A DNA stretch of 64,000 bases from Pleurocapsa sp. FMAR1 (GTDB lineage Bacteria; Cyanobacteriota; Cyanobacteriia; Cyanobacteriales; Xenococcaceae): positions 1,550,001 to 1,614,000 of the forward strand of contig NZ_OY762512.1 in the NCBI RefSeq assembly GCF_963665995.1. Reading direction: 5' to 3'. The position numbers were made by a program, and so were the translations under genes. The notes under the pieces are model-generated. The model saw only the letters and a program-made list of their open reading frames with translations. It was not told the DNA's origin and did not search any database. Positions 37,812-47,477 of the stretch are shown in pieces. How positions within the stretch are numbered: the stretch's first letter is position 1; every line of letters begins with the position of its first letter.

Positions 37812-38603
37812 CTAAGAAGCACCTGGAACTTTTTCTATTTGAGCATATCCGCTAAACAATAACACCTGTCCCTCTGTTTGCAAACGATTTAAGCGCAGCT
37901 TGACACCATCTAGGTTGAATTTGTCTAAATCCACCATTTCATTAAGAATTTCACCTAAAGCAACAGTCAATTCTTGAGAGACATTTTGCAACTCTTGAGG
38001 TATGTCTTCTTGCTCAAACTGAATATCTTCAAATTTAACTCTTCTACGTTTGCTAATTCCCAAAATACAGCTTAGGCTTACAGGCACAACCTTATCTTCC
38101 CAGCTAGCTTGTGCTTCTAGCTTTACCCTGTTGTCTGGCAAGAGTTTGACTGTAACATCATTAAAAGATACAGGTTTACCTTCAGATATAGCAGTTAAGC
38201 CATCGGGGGTTAAATTTTCTAAACGCTTTCTAACCAAATCTGCTTCAAAAGATTTGTTAATATCGGCCTCAGATAATCTTACCTGAGCGATCGCCTGAGT
38301 GGGCTGTTTAAGGGCAATTTTCCCTTGAACTGCCGAACTAAAATCAATCGCCACAGCGTCAGTCTCAAAAGACATTTCTGCCGTCCGAAACTGCTTTTTG
38401 ATCACCAAGCCACAGCCATTCATTTTGAAGCTATCGATTGTACCCTGTAATAGCTTGCTAGAAGGATTGCATTTTACCGCTACTTCTACCGAATCGCTAC
38501 TAGTGAATAAATGACGGATTGTGTTGCTTGCAACAGTATTAATAAGTTTTTCGCCCCAATCTCCGCCTTTATTATTACCAAAACCAACAAATCCACCAAA
38601 CAT
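37812..38603 (-). CDS. DUF2993 / LmeA-like lipid-binding family protein
   Basis: 263 residues from ATG 38603 ('MFGGFVGFG'); the frame extends to TTG 38639. A helical start with 'WGEKLINTVASNTIRHL' leads into repeated beta strands with alternating hydrophobics. This is the pattern of DUF2993 proteins, which are common in cyanobacteria and thought to bind phospholipids (LmeA in actinobacteria). No signal peptide is obvious. Function unproven. Confidence 0.75.
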   Translation of the reverse strand: MFGGFVGFGNNKGGDWGEKLINTVASNTIRHLFTSSDSVEVAVKCNPSSKLLQGTIDSFKMNGCGLVIKKQFRTAEMSFETDAVAIDFSSAVQGKIALKQPTQAIAQVRLSEADINKSFEADLVRKRLENLTPDGLTAISEGKPVSFNDVTVKLLPDNRVKLEAQASWEDKVVPVSLSCILGISKRRRVKFEDIQFEQEDIPQELQNVSQELTVALGEILNEMVDLDKFNLDGVKLRLNRLQTEGQVLLFSGYAQIEKVPGAS

Positions 38604-38664
38604 AGAGTTATAGATTGAGTTACTCTTACCTTGTAACAAATTATTAAGAAGTCAGCAAATACGA

Positions 38665-39564
38665 TTATAGCCGACTAATGGATGAAACCCAGTCTGCTAT
38701 AAGGCTGTTGACTTGTTCGGGAATTTCGTCGTGAGGACAATGACCTGCATCTAAATAATACTCTTTTAATTGAGGATAATACTGGCGAAATTTAATTCCT
38801 TGATTTCTAGCATTGATCCAGGGATCTTTTTCACCCCACAAAATTAGCAAGGGACACTGCATTTGAGCGAGCAGTATATCTACCTTTTCTCCTTGAGGGG
38901 TTTTAAATACAGCATTGAACACTTCGGCTGCGCCAACATCGCACGAAGGACGATAAATGTCTTCTACTAATTGATCGGTAACAGCAGAGGGATCGAAGTA
39001 AACCTTGTTTAAAGTTTGACGAATGACAAAGCGACGGCGCACATATTGAAATAATAAAAAGCTTGCCCACGACTGCAATAAAATTGAACGTATTAGCTTA
39101 CCAGCTAAGTTAGGTTTTGTTGTTTGTTTGTCATCTGTTAAGGTATCGGTGAAAGGACCTGCGCTATTAAGTAAAATTAAACCAGCAATAGATTGAGGAT
39201 AGGCTGCTGCTACACAAAGAGAAGCATAACCTCCAAGAGAATTGCCCGCTAAAACTGTAGGCTGCTTAATTACCTCTTGAATAAAGTCATGTAGCTGTTC
39301 TTGCCAAAGGCTGCCGCCATATTCTTGTTTAGGTTTAGCCGAACGCCCAAAACCAAGTAAATCGATCGCCCAAACCTGAAACTGTTCTTGTAGCTGGGCT
39401 ATATTCTTACGCCAATGATCTGTAGATGCTCCAAAGCCATGTACTAATAGTAAAGCTGGTTTACTAGACTGCTTTTCGCCAGCACAAACATAATAAATTG
39501 AATTTCCACGCCACTGCCAGTATGTACCAGGAAATTGTCCTGTAAGGGGAGAAATTAAAGACAT
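38665..39564 (-). CDS. Alpha/beta-fold hydrolase
   Basis: 299 residues. Oxyanion region 'LLVHGFGASTDHWRKN', nucleophile elbow 'LAGNSLGGYASL' (Ser), 'LILWGEKDPWI' (Asp) and 'DAGHCPHDEIPEQVN' (His). This order is typical of epoxide-hydrolase/haloperoxidase-like enzymes of cyanobacteria and plastids (pheophytinase-like relatives included). Substrate cannot be read from sequence. ATG start; divergent from clpS. Confidence 0.88.
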   Translation of the reverse strand: MSLISPLTGQFPGTYWQWRGNSIYYVCAGEKQSSKPALLLVHGFGASTDHWRKNIAQLQEQFQVWAIDLLGFGRSAKPKQEYGGSLWQEQLHDFIQEVIKQPTVLAGNSLGGYASLCVAAAYPQSIAGLILLNSAGPFTDTLTDDKQTTKPNLAGKLIRSILLQSWASFLLFQYVRRRFVIRQTLNKVYFDPSAVTDQLVEDIYRPSCDVGAAEVFNAVFKTPQGEKVDILLAQMQCPLLILWGEKDPWINARNQGIKFRQYYPQLKEYYLDAGHCPHDEIPEQVNSLIADWVSSISRL

Positions 39565-39860
39565 TTTCAGCTAAAATATTGTATCATTAAGTTATGTTAA
39601 TTATTTTATATTGTACAGTTTTTTTAGAGTCCAAGTTAGTTTTACAGCCATTAATTTAGTTCCCTTTTTTGATGAGCGCAGTAAAATTAATTAGTCAGAT
39701 AAGTAATTTACTTAGATTGTGATTACTTAGTAGTGACATTTTCAACTTAGCGTAGCTTAGATAAAAGCGATCACAGTTCGTTTAGTTCCTAAATAAATCA
39801 GCAAATTTAGGAATATTTAATAATTCATAAAGTAGATTGAGATTTCAAAGGAGAAAAGTT

Positions 39861-40154
39861 GTGTCCCTAGGAACTTCTGTAATTGATAAAAAGTCAACTT
39901 CAACAGTACGTAAACTTGCACCCCGCTATAAAGTTTTACTCCACAATGACGATTTCAACTCAATGGAGTTTGTAGTTGAGGTGTTGATGCAGACTATTGC
40001 GGGAATGACTCAGCCTCAAGCAGTAAACATTATGATGGAAACTCATAATAGCGGTGTTGGTTTAGTTATTACCTGTGCTTTAGAACACGCAGAGTTTTAT
40101 TGCGAAACTCTTTGTAATCATGGTTTGACCTGCACTATTGAGCCTGATGAATAA
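39861..40154 (+). CDS. clpS: Clp protease adaptor protein ClpS
   Basis: 97 residues from GTG 39861, which has AAAGGAG seven bases upstream; the frame also opens at TTG 39837, which lacks a site. 'PRYKVLLHNDDFNSMEFVVE' then 'MMETHNSGVGLVITCALEHA' match ClpS; the N-D-D and H residues form the N-degron pocket. It delivers N-end rule substrates to ClpC or ClpA. Sixty bases before a CPBP protease gene, perhaps one transcript. Confidence 0.94.
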   Translation: MSLGTSVIDKKSTSTVRKLAPRYKVLLHNDDFNSMEFVVEVLMQTIAGMTQPQAVNIMMETHNSGVGLVITCALEHAEFYCETLCNHGLTCTIEPDE

Positions 40155-40213
40155 TTAACAAACTGGGATAATGTTATGGTGATGCTTGTTGATTGTTAAT
40201 GGTTGAGCGTTAA

Positions 40214-41050
40214 TTGTCCACTGTCATTAATTTACGAAAAATAGCAAAATTCAAAGCACCAATGAGATTGTTGTTTTTCATTGGTGTTTTGTCTATTTTA
40301 TGGTTACCAATAGCAATCCCTATATATCTATTACTTAAGCACGATCGCAATTTAGCCAGCATCTTGAACTATGTTCTGTTGTTTATAAATTTATTGTTTC
40401 TATGGCGATTGTGGGGCAAACTAGTCCATCAAGAAACAAATATTTTTAACCGCTATGGTTTGGTAAAAAGCAAAAAAAATGGTAAAGAATTATTTCAAGG
40501 TTTAGCTATAGGCTTTTGGTTTTGCCTAAGCTTATTTATCACCGAAGCACTACTAGGCTGGATTGATATTATTCCTCCTCCACCTAGCCTGATAAAAATT
40601 GTCGTTGAAGGTTTGCTTAGTGCTACTGGGATTGCATTAGTAGAAGAGTTACTATTCCGTGGTTGGTTACTGGATGAGTTACAGCGAGACTATAGTCAAA
40701 AAATTTCTCTATGGATTGGTGCTACAGTATTTGCCTTGGCTCACTTTATTAAGCCTATTGAGGAAATAATTAGGACTGCGGTAACTTTTCCTGCACTGAT
40801 ATTACTAGGAATGATTTTGATCTTAGCTAAATATCGCCAGGGCGATCGCCTGGGAATCTGTATCGGGATTCATGCAGGTTTGGTCTGGGGTTACTATATC
40901 GTTAATGTAGGAGAATTAATCAGCTATACAAACCAAGTTCCCCCTTGGGTTACAGGTATCGATGGCAACCCCCTGGCAGGACTTATGGGATTAATCTTTT
41001 TAACTGCTTTGTTGTGGCTTGAACAATTATCAGTGAACTATTATCAGTGA
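40214..41050 (+). CDS. CPBP family intramembrane glutamic protease
   Basis: 278 residues from TTG 40214; ATG 40262 would delete the polar N-terminus seen in relatives. About eight hydrophobic segments. The CAAX/CPBP signatures are 'EELLFRGWLLDELQRDY' (the EE and R of motif 1) and 'VFALAHF' (His of motif 2), with 'GIHAGLVWGYY' for the third. Integral membrane protease or related enzyme; substrate unknown. It follows clpS closely. Confidence 0.88.
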   Translation: MSTVINLRKIAKFKAPMRLLFFIGVLSILWLPIAIPIYLLLKHDRNLASILNYVLLFINLLFLWRLWGKLVHQETNIFNRYGLVKSKKNGKELFQGLAIGFWFCLSLFITEALLGWIDIIPPPPSLIKIVVEGLLSATGIALVEELLFRGWLLDELQRDYSQKISLWIGATVFALAHFIKPIEEIIRTAVTFPALILLGMILILAKYRQGDRLGICIGIHAGLVWGYYIVNVGELISYTNQVPPWVTGIDGNPLAGLMGLIFLTALLWLEQLSVNYYQ

Positions 41051-41063
41051 ACCAGTTTGACTA

Positions 41064-41097
41064 TTCATGACGTTTCATGGGGATGAAACATCATGAA
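41064..41097. terminator. Bidirectional hairpin between the CPBP gene and clpP
   Basis: TTCATGACGTTTCAT pairs with ATGAAACATCATGAA around GGGG, with one mismatch. The genes on both sides point toward it. Confidence 0.6.
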
Positions 41098-41133
41098 CCT
41101 ACTACTTTCTATCTAAAATTGAAGAACTTAAAT

Positions 41134-41766
41134 TTAGAGATTAGCAACAGCCTCAGGAGGATTGCTAGCAGAAGGACGACGAGCAATTACCTGATCGATT
41201 AGACCATACTCTTTGCATTCTTCGGCAGACATAAAAAAGTCTCTTTCAGTGTCCTCTTCAATTTTAGATAATGGCTGTCCTGTATGATCTGCTAAGTGTC
41301 CATTAAGTTTCTGCTTAAGATACAAAATTTCTCTAGCCTGAATTTCAATATCTGTTGCCTGTCCTTGCGCGCCACCCAAAGGTTGATGAATCATAATCCG
41401 AGAATTAGGCAGACTCATGCGTTTACCTTTCTGCCCTGCACTAAGCAAGAAAGCACCCATACTGGCAGCTAGACCAATACAGATGGTGCAGACATCAGGG
41501 CGAATTTGATTCATGGTGTCAAACATACCCATCCCAGCCGATACAGAGCCACCAGGAGAGTTGATATAAAGGTAAATATCTTTTTCTGGATCTTCGGCTT
41601 CTAAAAATAAGAGTTGAGCAACGACTAAGTTGGCTATTTCATCTGTAACTTGCTGTCCCAAAAAAACGATTCTTTCTCTAAGTAAGCGAGAATAAATGTC
41701 AAAGGCGCGATCGCCACGACCTGAACTTTCAATAACGGTAGGAATCATGAAGCTATGCCTTATCAA
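41134..41766 (-). CDS. clpP: ATP-dependent Clp protease proteolytic subunit, second paralogue
   Basis: 210 residues. Catalytic Ser102 lies in '[11 protein letters not shown]' and His127 in '[12 protein letters not shown]'; '[18 protein letters not shown]' gives the Asp. It differs from the clpP in the clpX operon, especially at the termini. In cyanobacteria paralogues partner either ClpX or ClpC; a solitary clpP like this could belong to either class. ATG start (an inner ATG at residue 7 also fits). Confidence 0.95.
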   Translation of the reverse strand: MIRHSFMIPTVIESSGRGDRAFDIYSRLLRERIVFLGQQVTDEIANLVVAQLLFLEAEDPEKDIYLYINSPGGSVSAGMGMFDTMNQIRPDVCTICIGLAASMGAFLLSAGQKGKRMSLPNSRIMIHQPLGGAQGQATDIEIQAREILYLKQKLNGHLADHTGQPLSKIEEDTERDFFMSAEECKEYGLIDQVIARRPSASNPPEAVANL

Positions 41767-42016
41767 TATTTTGTTCTAATTGTAGCTATTTTAAAGGATG
41801 AAGAGTAGGTGGAAAACCTAACCCGATTAATTCTGCAAGGTGGGCAAGTTTTGTCTTTTATGCTACATAAATTTTACTTTTGTATATAAAGCGATCGCTC
41901 TGATGGAATAGCAGCAATAATGGCATCAATCACTTTAGAGATAGGAATAATTTCTAAACCCAGATCGTCAGGAAGACTTTGACCCCTGGCTGCCTGACAC
42001 ATTTATTTGAGGACAG

Positions 42017-43239
42017 TTAAACTCTTAAGCACTTTAATTCCGAAATTTTGATAAACGAAATGGCATCATAGTATTTTCTTCTAGCCTTTGAAGATGCAAA
42101 ACAGGGCAAAGTATTTTGAGAAAATAAAGGTGTAGGGTCAAACAAACTACGACCTTTATGTAAAACTCCTTTGAGCCATCTGATCCCAATTTTGAGATAA
42201 CTTAAACCTCTCTCCCAATGCCGATCTACTTGACTTCTAAGTCCCTTCAATTGAACTGTCATGCCATGAGTAGTCGCAAATAAAAGTGCTAAGGCTACCA
42301 CCAAATATAAACGTTCCAATGCCTTGCGATCGCGACCTCGACAGTCCCTTCAACGCGGGAAACCCGCGCAACGGGCTGTCTGGCAATTTTAGATTCTTCC
42401 AATTGAAAAGCTCCAGATTTAGAATCTAAAAATAATTCTTCAATACGAAATCTTAGAGCCTACTGCCATAAAGCTTGTAGAGTCGGGTCTTCATCAGTAA
42501 TAACAGCCCAAGGTTCTTTTGTCCCCTTGACATTGGCTAAGACAAAGTTGCTTCGGCATTCTCCATCGAGCCATAGTCCAACATTGTGATACAAAATCGC
42601 CTCTGACTTTGGCGGATAAAGATATTTCAGTTCAATAGGATGTCTCCTTGCCCCCTGAATAGTTACGTCACAGGGTAAGCGTAGACAATAGTGCCATTGA
42701 CTAGTGGTGAGCCAATTCATCAACTGATGGTTGGCAAAACCTCGGTCAGCTAGAAGCATCTCATCAGGATACTTGCGGAGTAATCTACGTGAAAATTTCA
42801 GCATGGTTTTGTATTCTTTGAATGCTACTGTTGAACTTTTATGTTCCATTACTTTCCATAAGAAAGGAATTGCCCTACCACCACAAATCACAGAAAGATG
42901 AATCATGCAGTATCGATTCCATAAAACTGTTGTATCCAGTGCCAGATAGAGGCGTTGTCCACTCCAGTTACTAATTGCCGCCATTACTAGAGGTACATAC
43001 AGAGATTTGACTTTAATTCGACTGTTATGAACGAATCTTTGCCATCTTCGCTCAATACTCTGTGCTTGGTTCGCCCTACTTATCACGTAAGATTCCCACT
43101 CACTAAGGTTAATTTTGCTGCTACATATCAGCGCGTTGATCATCCAAGCTAACGCTTTGATCTGCCTGAAATCTCTGTATGTGGAATCTTGACTCAGTAG
43201 ACTCAGCAGTTGATGATAAAGAGGGGTAGATCTTGACAT
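42017..43239 (-). pseudogene. Degraded IS4-family (DDE) transposase
   Basis: From 43239 the frame encodes a transposase N-terminus with catalytic-region 'LALDTTVLWNR' and 'MLLADRGFANHQ', ending 'LWQ' at TAG near 42459. The same frame then continues 'ALRFRIEELFLDSKSGAFQL', the family's conserved Glu region. A 41-bp palindrome interrupts it at 42340-42380, and the rest, 'ALERLYLVVALALLFATTHG', goes on in another frame to 42017. Two lesions, so no active product. Confidence 0.88.
42340..42380. repeat. 41-bp mobile-type palindrome inside the transposase gene
   Basis: Arms GACAGTCCCTTCAACGCGGG and CCCGCGCAACGGGCTGTC are near-complementary. The arms match those of hairpins at 50609-50697, 50768-50808 and about 63879-63964. 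The unit lies in the middle of otherwise continuous transposase coding sequence, so it is a later insertion. Confidence 0.78.
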
Positions 43240-43419
43240 GGAATATAAGGCTAAAACTATTCATTTTCAGCTTCCCATAATTGCTCTACCTTTTCTTTTT
43301 TCTGACCGCATTTCGACTCTTTTAGCTACTTGTGTCAGGCAGCCAGGGGTTTCCCTTGGGAACGATCGCTTTTTTAAATCTCAGCTTGGCAGCTTCCTTT
43401 AGACGCAATTCCATAATAA

Positions 43420-44865
43420 TTATTTTGTCGCTAAAATGATTTGAACGTCTGAATGTTGTCCCAGCACTTCTATTCGAGAGAACTGTTTAGTTTTTGCTAA
43501 AGAATCTAATAGAGATTCATGAAAATTAATCATATAGTTATTATCATGATGAGTCTCTTTAACCACATATCCAGAAACAACTAATCTATTAATTGTTTTT
43601 TGGGCTAGAAAATTAATTACTTTTTGGTAGTCTGGCAAATTTTGCTGATGAATTAAAACTTCTAGACAGATTACTAGGTCGGCTTTGGATATATGATTGT
43701 TATTGCTATAATCGAGCAAAATAAAATCTAAATCTGGTCTTTTTTGTTTAGCTATGTTAACTGCTTCAGAGGAAATATCAACACCAATGTAATTAGGTAA
43801 ATTGAAGTTTTTAATTACTTCTAAATCACCACAGCCAACATCTAAGATACTTTGACTAGTTTCAATTCCTAATGTTTTTAAAAGCTTCCGCTTATACAAT
43901 AAATTTTCTCCTCGACTACCTATTCCAGAGCCTAATTGAGGAAATTCGTGATATCTAAAAGACCAAAAAATCTGATTATTAAAGCTCTTACCTAATACAT
44001 GATTAGCATTTTGAACTGCACGTTTAAATTCTACATCTTGCTCTCCACCAACTACCAACATTCCAGTTGGGGAAATATTACGATGGTAATGCAATACTTT
44101 AGGGTTACCTGTTTTATAATTGGATAAATGAATAGGATAGTTATATTGCCGATCGATATTTTGAGTTACCAGGGACAATTCATGGGTAGCTAAAGCAAAA
44201 GATATCTGGTCTACATGATTTTGTTTATTGACTTTTTCTAATATTTCTAGATTAGCCAACAACCACAAAGCCCAATGCTGCCATCGTTTACCCAGGGATG
44301 GAATCAATACCCCAGGAACAACATATAGCCCGCCATTAAAATTATTCTCAAAAGTAGAGTTTTTTTCACAATCTGCGTTGCAAATAGAGGGAGTGTCACT
44401 AAATCCAGCCCGCTTAAATATGGCTTGTAAAACTGATAACTCAGGATTTGCCAAATCTACTACTTTACCTCGTATAACTTTGGGAATGTAAAGTTCTTCA
44501 AGTTCATCCAAGACAACCATATCAGTATCGAGAAAAAAGACGCATTTTGCCTTAGCAAATTCACGGGTGTCTAATTGAACAATTTTGTTGCAATATTTGC
44601 CGTCTCCAAAACGAGAAATTGACTTGAGGTTAACACCCAAAATATTTAACTGTTGTAGAAAAGTCTGGTCTACTTCTAATGTATAGTGAACAAATATTTG
44701 AGTAGGTGAAACTTTAGCTATTTGGATTAAAGAATTTACTAGTCCCCAAGTTTGCCAATAAAATAAGGAAGAAGCATCGACAACGCAGGAGTAGTAAATT
44801 TTATGGCGCTTAAGATGATTGTCTGACAAAGAGTGGGATATTTTGCTGATTATTTTTTGCCACAT
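43420..44865 (-). CDS. Fusion of a glycosyltransferase and a SAM-dependent methyltransferase
   Basis: 481 residues. Residues about 20-290 form a GT-A-like domain with D-x-D at 113-115 ('FFLDTDMVVLDEL') and acceptor-side motif 'NNFNGGLYVVPGVL'. After a linker, a class I methyltransferase begins with 'ILDVGCGDLEV' (glycine loop 341-346) and 'YIGVDIS', then 'KADLVICLEVLIHQQ'. A single polypeptide could glycosylate and methylate a surface glycan or small molecule. It lies between radA and a partial copy of the radA 3' end, with a slightly more AT-rich look, so recent acquisition is likely. Confidence 0.82.
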   Translation of the reverse strand: MWQKIISKISHSLSDNHLKRHKIYYSCVVDASSLFYWQTWGLVNSLIQIAKVSPTQIFVHYTLEVDQTFLQQLNILGVNLKSISRFGDGKYCNKIVQLDTREFAKAKCVFFLDTDMVVLDELEELYIPKVIRGKVVDLANPELSVLQAIFKRAGFSDTPSICNADCEKNSTFENNFNGGLYVVPGVLIPSLGKRWQHWALWLLANLEILEKVNKQNHVDQISFALATHELSLVTQNIDRQYNYPIHLSNYKTGNPKVLHYHRNISPTGMLVVGGEQDVEFKRAVQNANHVLGKSFNNQIFWSFRYHEFPQLGSGIGSRGENLLYKRKLLKTLGIETSQSILDVGCGDLEVIKNFNLPNYIGVDISSEAVNIAKQKRPDLDFILLDYSNNNHISKADLVICLEVLIHQQNLPDYQKVINFLAQKTINRLVVSGYVVKETHHDNNYMINFHESLLDSLAKTKQFSRIEVLGQHSDVQIILATK

Positions 44866-44890
44866 ATTTTAATAAATCTCAATCTTTAAT

Positions 44891-46408
44891 TTAATTTTCT
44901 TCAGCTACTACTACGGGAAAATCAGTTGAACGTTCAGAAGGAATAGCAGCAATAATGGCATCAATCACTTTAGAGATGGGAATAATTTCTAAACCCAGAT
45001 CGTCAGGAAGACTTTGACCCTTGGGAACGATCGCTTTTTTAAATCCTAGTTTGGCAGCCTCTTTTAGACGCAATTCCATCTGGGAAACCAAACGCACCTG
45101 TCCACCTAAACCTACTTCCCCAATTAATACAGTACGAGAATCGACGATACGATCGCGAAAACTAGCCACAATAGCGATCGCTACACCTAAATCCGCAGCA
45201 GGTTCGCCTACACCCAAACCACCTACCGAGGCGACATAAGCATCAAGTTTAGATAAGGGGACACCAACTCGCTTTTCTAACACTGCCAATATTTGCTGAA
45301 GACGATTGTAATCAATGCCTGTAGTCGAGCGACGGGGAGATGTATAGCTAGTGGGACTAACCAACGCCTGAATTTCGACTACCAGAGGACGAGTTCCTTC
45401 ACAGGCGACGACAATTGATGTTCCTGGAGAAGCTTCGTCTCGATTGCCGAGAAACAGCTTAGAAGGGTTATCTACCTCGACCAAACCATGCTCTGCCATT
45501 TCAAAGATACCGATTTCGTGGGTAGCACCAAAACGATTTTTAACCGAACGTAATAAACGATGGGAAGCATAGCGATCTCCTTCAAAATAGAGTACTGTAT
45601 CTACGAGGTGTTCTAATACCCTTGGTCCAGCGATCGCCCCTTCTTTGGTAACATGACCTACAATCAGCAGGCTAATATTCTCTCTTTTAGCTACCTGCAT
45701 CAAAGCCGAAGTACATTCCCGTACTTGTGCTACCGAACCAGGAGAAGAATTTAAAGCTGCAAAGTGCAGGGTTTGAATACTATCGATAACGGCTACTTGA
45801 GGCTTTAAGGACTCTAATTCTCGCAAAATCTCTTCTAAATCTGTCTCAGGCATCACGTAGAGATTATTCTCTTTTTTAGGAGCAGATTTGCCGTTTTTAC
45901 CGTTACCGTTGCTAGTTTCTTCAGCTTCAGGCTCATTTTCTCCCACATCCAAACGAGATGCGCGTAACTTTACCTGTTGTCCCGATTCTTCTGCCGATAC
46001 ATAGAGAATACGAGGCAGGTTATAAGAAAGCTTATTTGCCACCTGCAATAATAAAGTTGATTTCCCAATACCAGGATCTCCCCCGATCAACACCAAAGAT
46101 CCAGGCACAATTCCCCCGCCTAAAACGCGATCGAGTTCTCCGTAACCAGAAGGAAATCTTTGCTGTGCGTCGTTATTAATCTCGGAGAACTTACGAGAAA
46201 CTCTAGGCTGTGCTGTGCTGGGTATTTTGTTACCAGAATGAGTATTAGATTGCCATCCTCCTCGATTATATCCAGCACTCCCAGAAGAGACTTCTACTGG
46301 TTCTTCTGAAATAGTGCCAAACTCATTGCATTCTTTACATAGCCCAAACCACTGACTGTATTCGGCAGCGCATTCGTTGCAGATATATATTTGTTTAGAT
46401 TTAGCCAT
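44891..46408 (-). CDS. radA: DNA repair protein RadA/Sms
   Basis: 505 residues. Zinc finger Cys10, Cys13, Cys24, Cys27; Walker A 'GGDPGIGKST' at 109-118; the RadA-specific 'SVKNRFGATHEIGIFEM'; a C-terminal Lon-like domain ('YVASVGGLGVGEPAADL'). A branch-migration helicase in recombination. A 30-residue insert 'EAEETSNGNGKNGKSAPKKE' lies after the first ATPase strands. The last 50 codons are the source of the duplicated segment near 42-43.4 kb. Divergent from rpaB. Confidence 0.97.
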   Translation of the reverse strand: MAKSKQIYICNECAAEYSQWFGLCKECNEFGTISEEPVEVSSGSAGYNRGGWQSNTHSGNKIPSTAQPRVSRKFSEINNDAQQRFPSGYGELDRVLGGGIVPGSLVLIGGDPGIGKSTLLLQVANKLSYNLPRILYVSAEESGQQVKLRASRLDVGENEPEAEETSNGNGKNGKSAPKKENNLYVMPETDLEEILRELESLKPQVAVIDSIQTLHFAALNSSPGSVAQVRECTSALMQVAKRENISLLIVGHVTKEGAIAGPRVLEHLVDTVLYFEGDRYASHRLLRSVKNRFGATHEIGIFEMAEHGLVEVDNPSKLFLGNRDEASPGTSIVVACEGTRPLVVEIQALVSPTSYTSPRRSTTGIDYNRLQQILAVLEKRVGVPLSKLDAYVASVGGLGVGEPAADLGVAIAIVASFRDRIVDSRTVLIGEVGLGGQVRLVSQMELRLKEAAKLGFKKAIVPKGQSLPDDLGLEIIPISKVIDAIIAAIPSERSTDFPVVVAEEN

Positions 46409-46681
46409 TTTCTTAAGAAAAATTAGAGATTTGAAGAAATGAAAAGATAAATTTAGTAAGCTTAATAAATGATGCAGCCTTAATCCTAAGAAATATTAAA
46501 AACCGCAAAGATAAATTAAATCGGAAAAAAATACGGAAATTATCCAAATTGTCACATAAATTCTCTTAAAATAGACAGTTGGCTAAACTAAATCAACGTC
46601 AAGAAGATAATCTAGATCTAAAGATAAAGAAATTTAACTTAAATATCGGTAATTTAACTTAAACAAGGAGTGTATAGTAGC

Positions 46682-47410
46682 TTGGAAACTAATAAAGAGA
46701 AAATTTTAGTAGTAGATGATGAAGCCAGCATTCGTCGTATTTTAGAAACTCGTCTATCCATGATCGGTTATGACGTAGTGACTGCTGCCGATGGCGAAGA
46801 AGCGTTAGAGACTTTTCGCCTTACCGAACCTAGCCTTGTAGTTCTAGACGTAATGATGCCTAAGCTTGACGGTTATGGCGTTTGCCAAGAATTACGCAAA
46901 GAATCAGACATTCCTATTATTATGTTAACGGCTTTGGGAGATGTTGCCGATCGCATCACGGGTTTAGAATTAGGTGCAGACGATTACGTGGTTAAACCTT
47001 TTTCCCCTAAAGAATTAGAGGCGAGAATCCGTTCTGTACTGCGTAGGGTTGATAAAAACGGCGCGCCTGGAATTCCTAGTTCAGGGGTAATTCACGTTGG
47101 CTCAATTAAAATTGATACCAATAAACGTCAAGTTTATAAAGGTGATGAACGTATTCGCCTTACAGGCATGGAATTTAGCTTATTAGAGTTACTGGTTAGT
47201 CGTTCTGGTGAACCTTTTTCCCGTTCAGAAATTTTACAAGAAGTTTGGGGTTATACTCCCGAACGTCATGTAGATACCCGCGTAGTAGATGTACATATTT
47301 CTCGTTTACGTGCCAAGTTAGAAGACGATCCTAGCAATCCTGAATTAATCTTGACTGCAAGAGGTACTGGCTATTTGTTTCAGCGTATTTTAGAAGCGGG
47401 AGAAGAGTAG
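46682..47410 (+). CDS. rpaB: Response regulator RpaB (Ycf27 family, OmpR type)
   Basis: 242 residues from TTG 46682, which has AAGGAG 11 nt upstream; the GTG at 46670 overlaps that ribosome-binding site and is unlikely. Receiver: 'KILVVDDEASIRRILETRLS' and phospho-Asp in 'VVLDVMMPKLDGYG'. OmpR winged helix: 'LLELLVSRSGEPFSRSEILQ' and 'VDVHISRLRAKLEDDPSNPE'. RpaB binds HLR1 sites in light-regulated photosystem genes and is regulated by Hik33/NblS. psaM in this window is a possible target. Confidence 0.96.
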   Translation: METNKEKILVVDDEASIRRILETRLSMIGYDVVTAADGEEALETFRLTEPSLVVLDVMMPKLDGYGVCQELRKESDIPIIMLTALGDVADRITGLELGADDYVVKPFSPKELEARIRSVLRRVDKNGAPGIPSSGVIHVGSIKIDTNKRQVYKGDERIRLTGMEFSLLELLVSRSGEPFSRSEILQEVWGYTPERHVDTRVVDVHISRLRAKLEDDPSNPELILTARGTGYLFQRILEAGEE

Positions 47411-47477
47411 TTAAAAGTCAAAAGTGATTTCAACTGAGATTATTAGACTTTATACAGTTTGGCTAAGAGCTTTGAAA

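Larger units (their letters stand above)
41983..43349 (-). mobile_element. Inactive IS4-type insertion sequence
   Basis: Bounded by perfect 19-bp inverted repeats, CCCCTGGCTGCCTGACACA at 41983-42001 and its complement at 43331-43349. About 1,367 bp. It carries one transposase gene on the minus strand that is broken by a nonsense codon and by a small hairpin repeat. It sits inside the radA duplicate. I could not define an exact target duplication: only CCC is shared next to both ends. Confidence 0.85.
41905..43414 (-). pseudogene. Partial duplicate of the radA 3' end, split by an insertion sequence
   Basis: Bases 41905-41985 match the radA copy at 44940-45020 with one mismatch in 81, and 43353-43414 match 45018-45079 with five mismatches in 62 (counted by eye). 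Together they form a 140-bp copy of the radA region encoding 'MELRLKEAAKLGFKKAIVPK' to 'KVIDAIIAAIPSE', in the same orientation. Homology stops abruptly at both edges. The IS at 41983-43349 interrupts it. The copy lies just beyond the glycosyltransferase-methyltransferase gene, so that gene is flanked by direct repeats. Confidence 0.8.
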
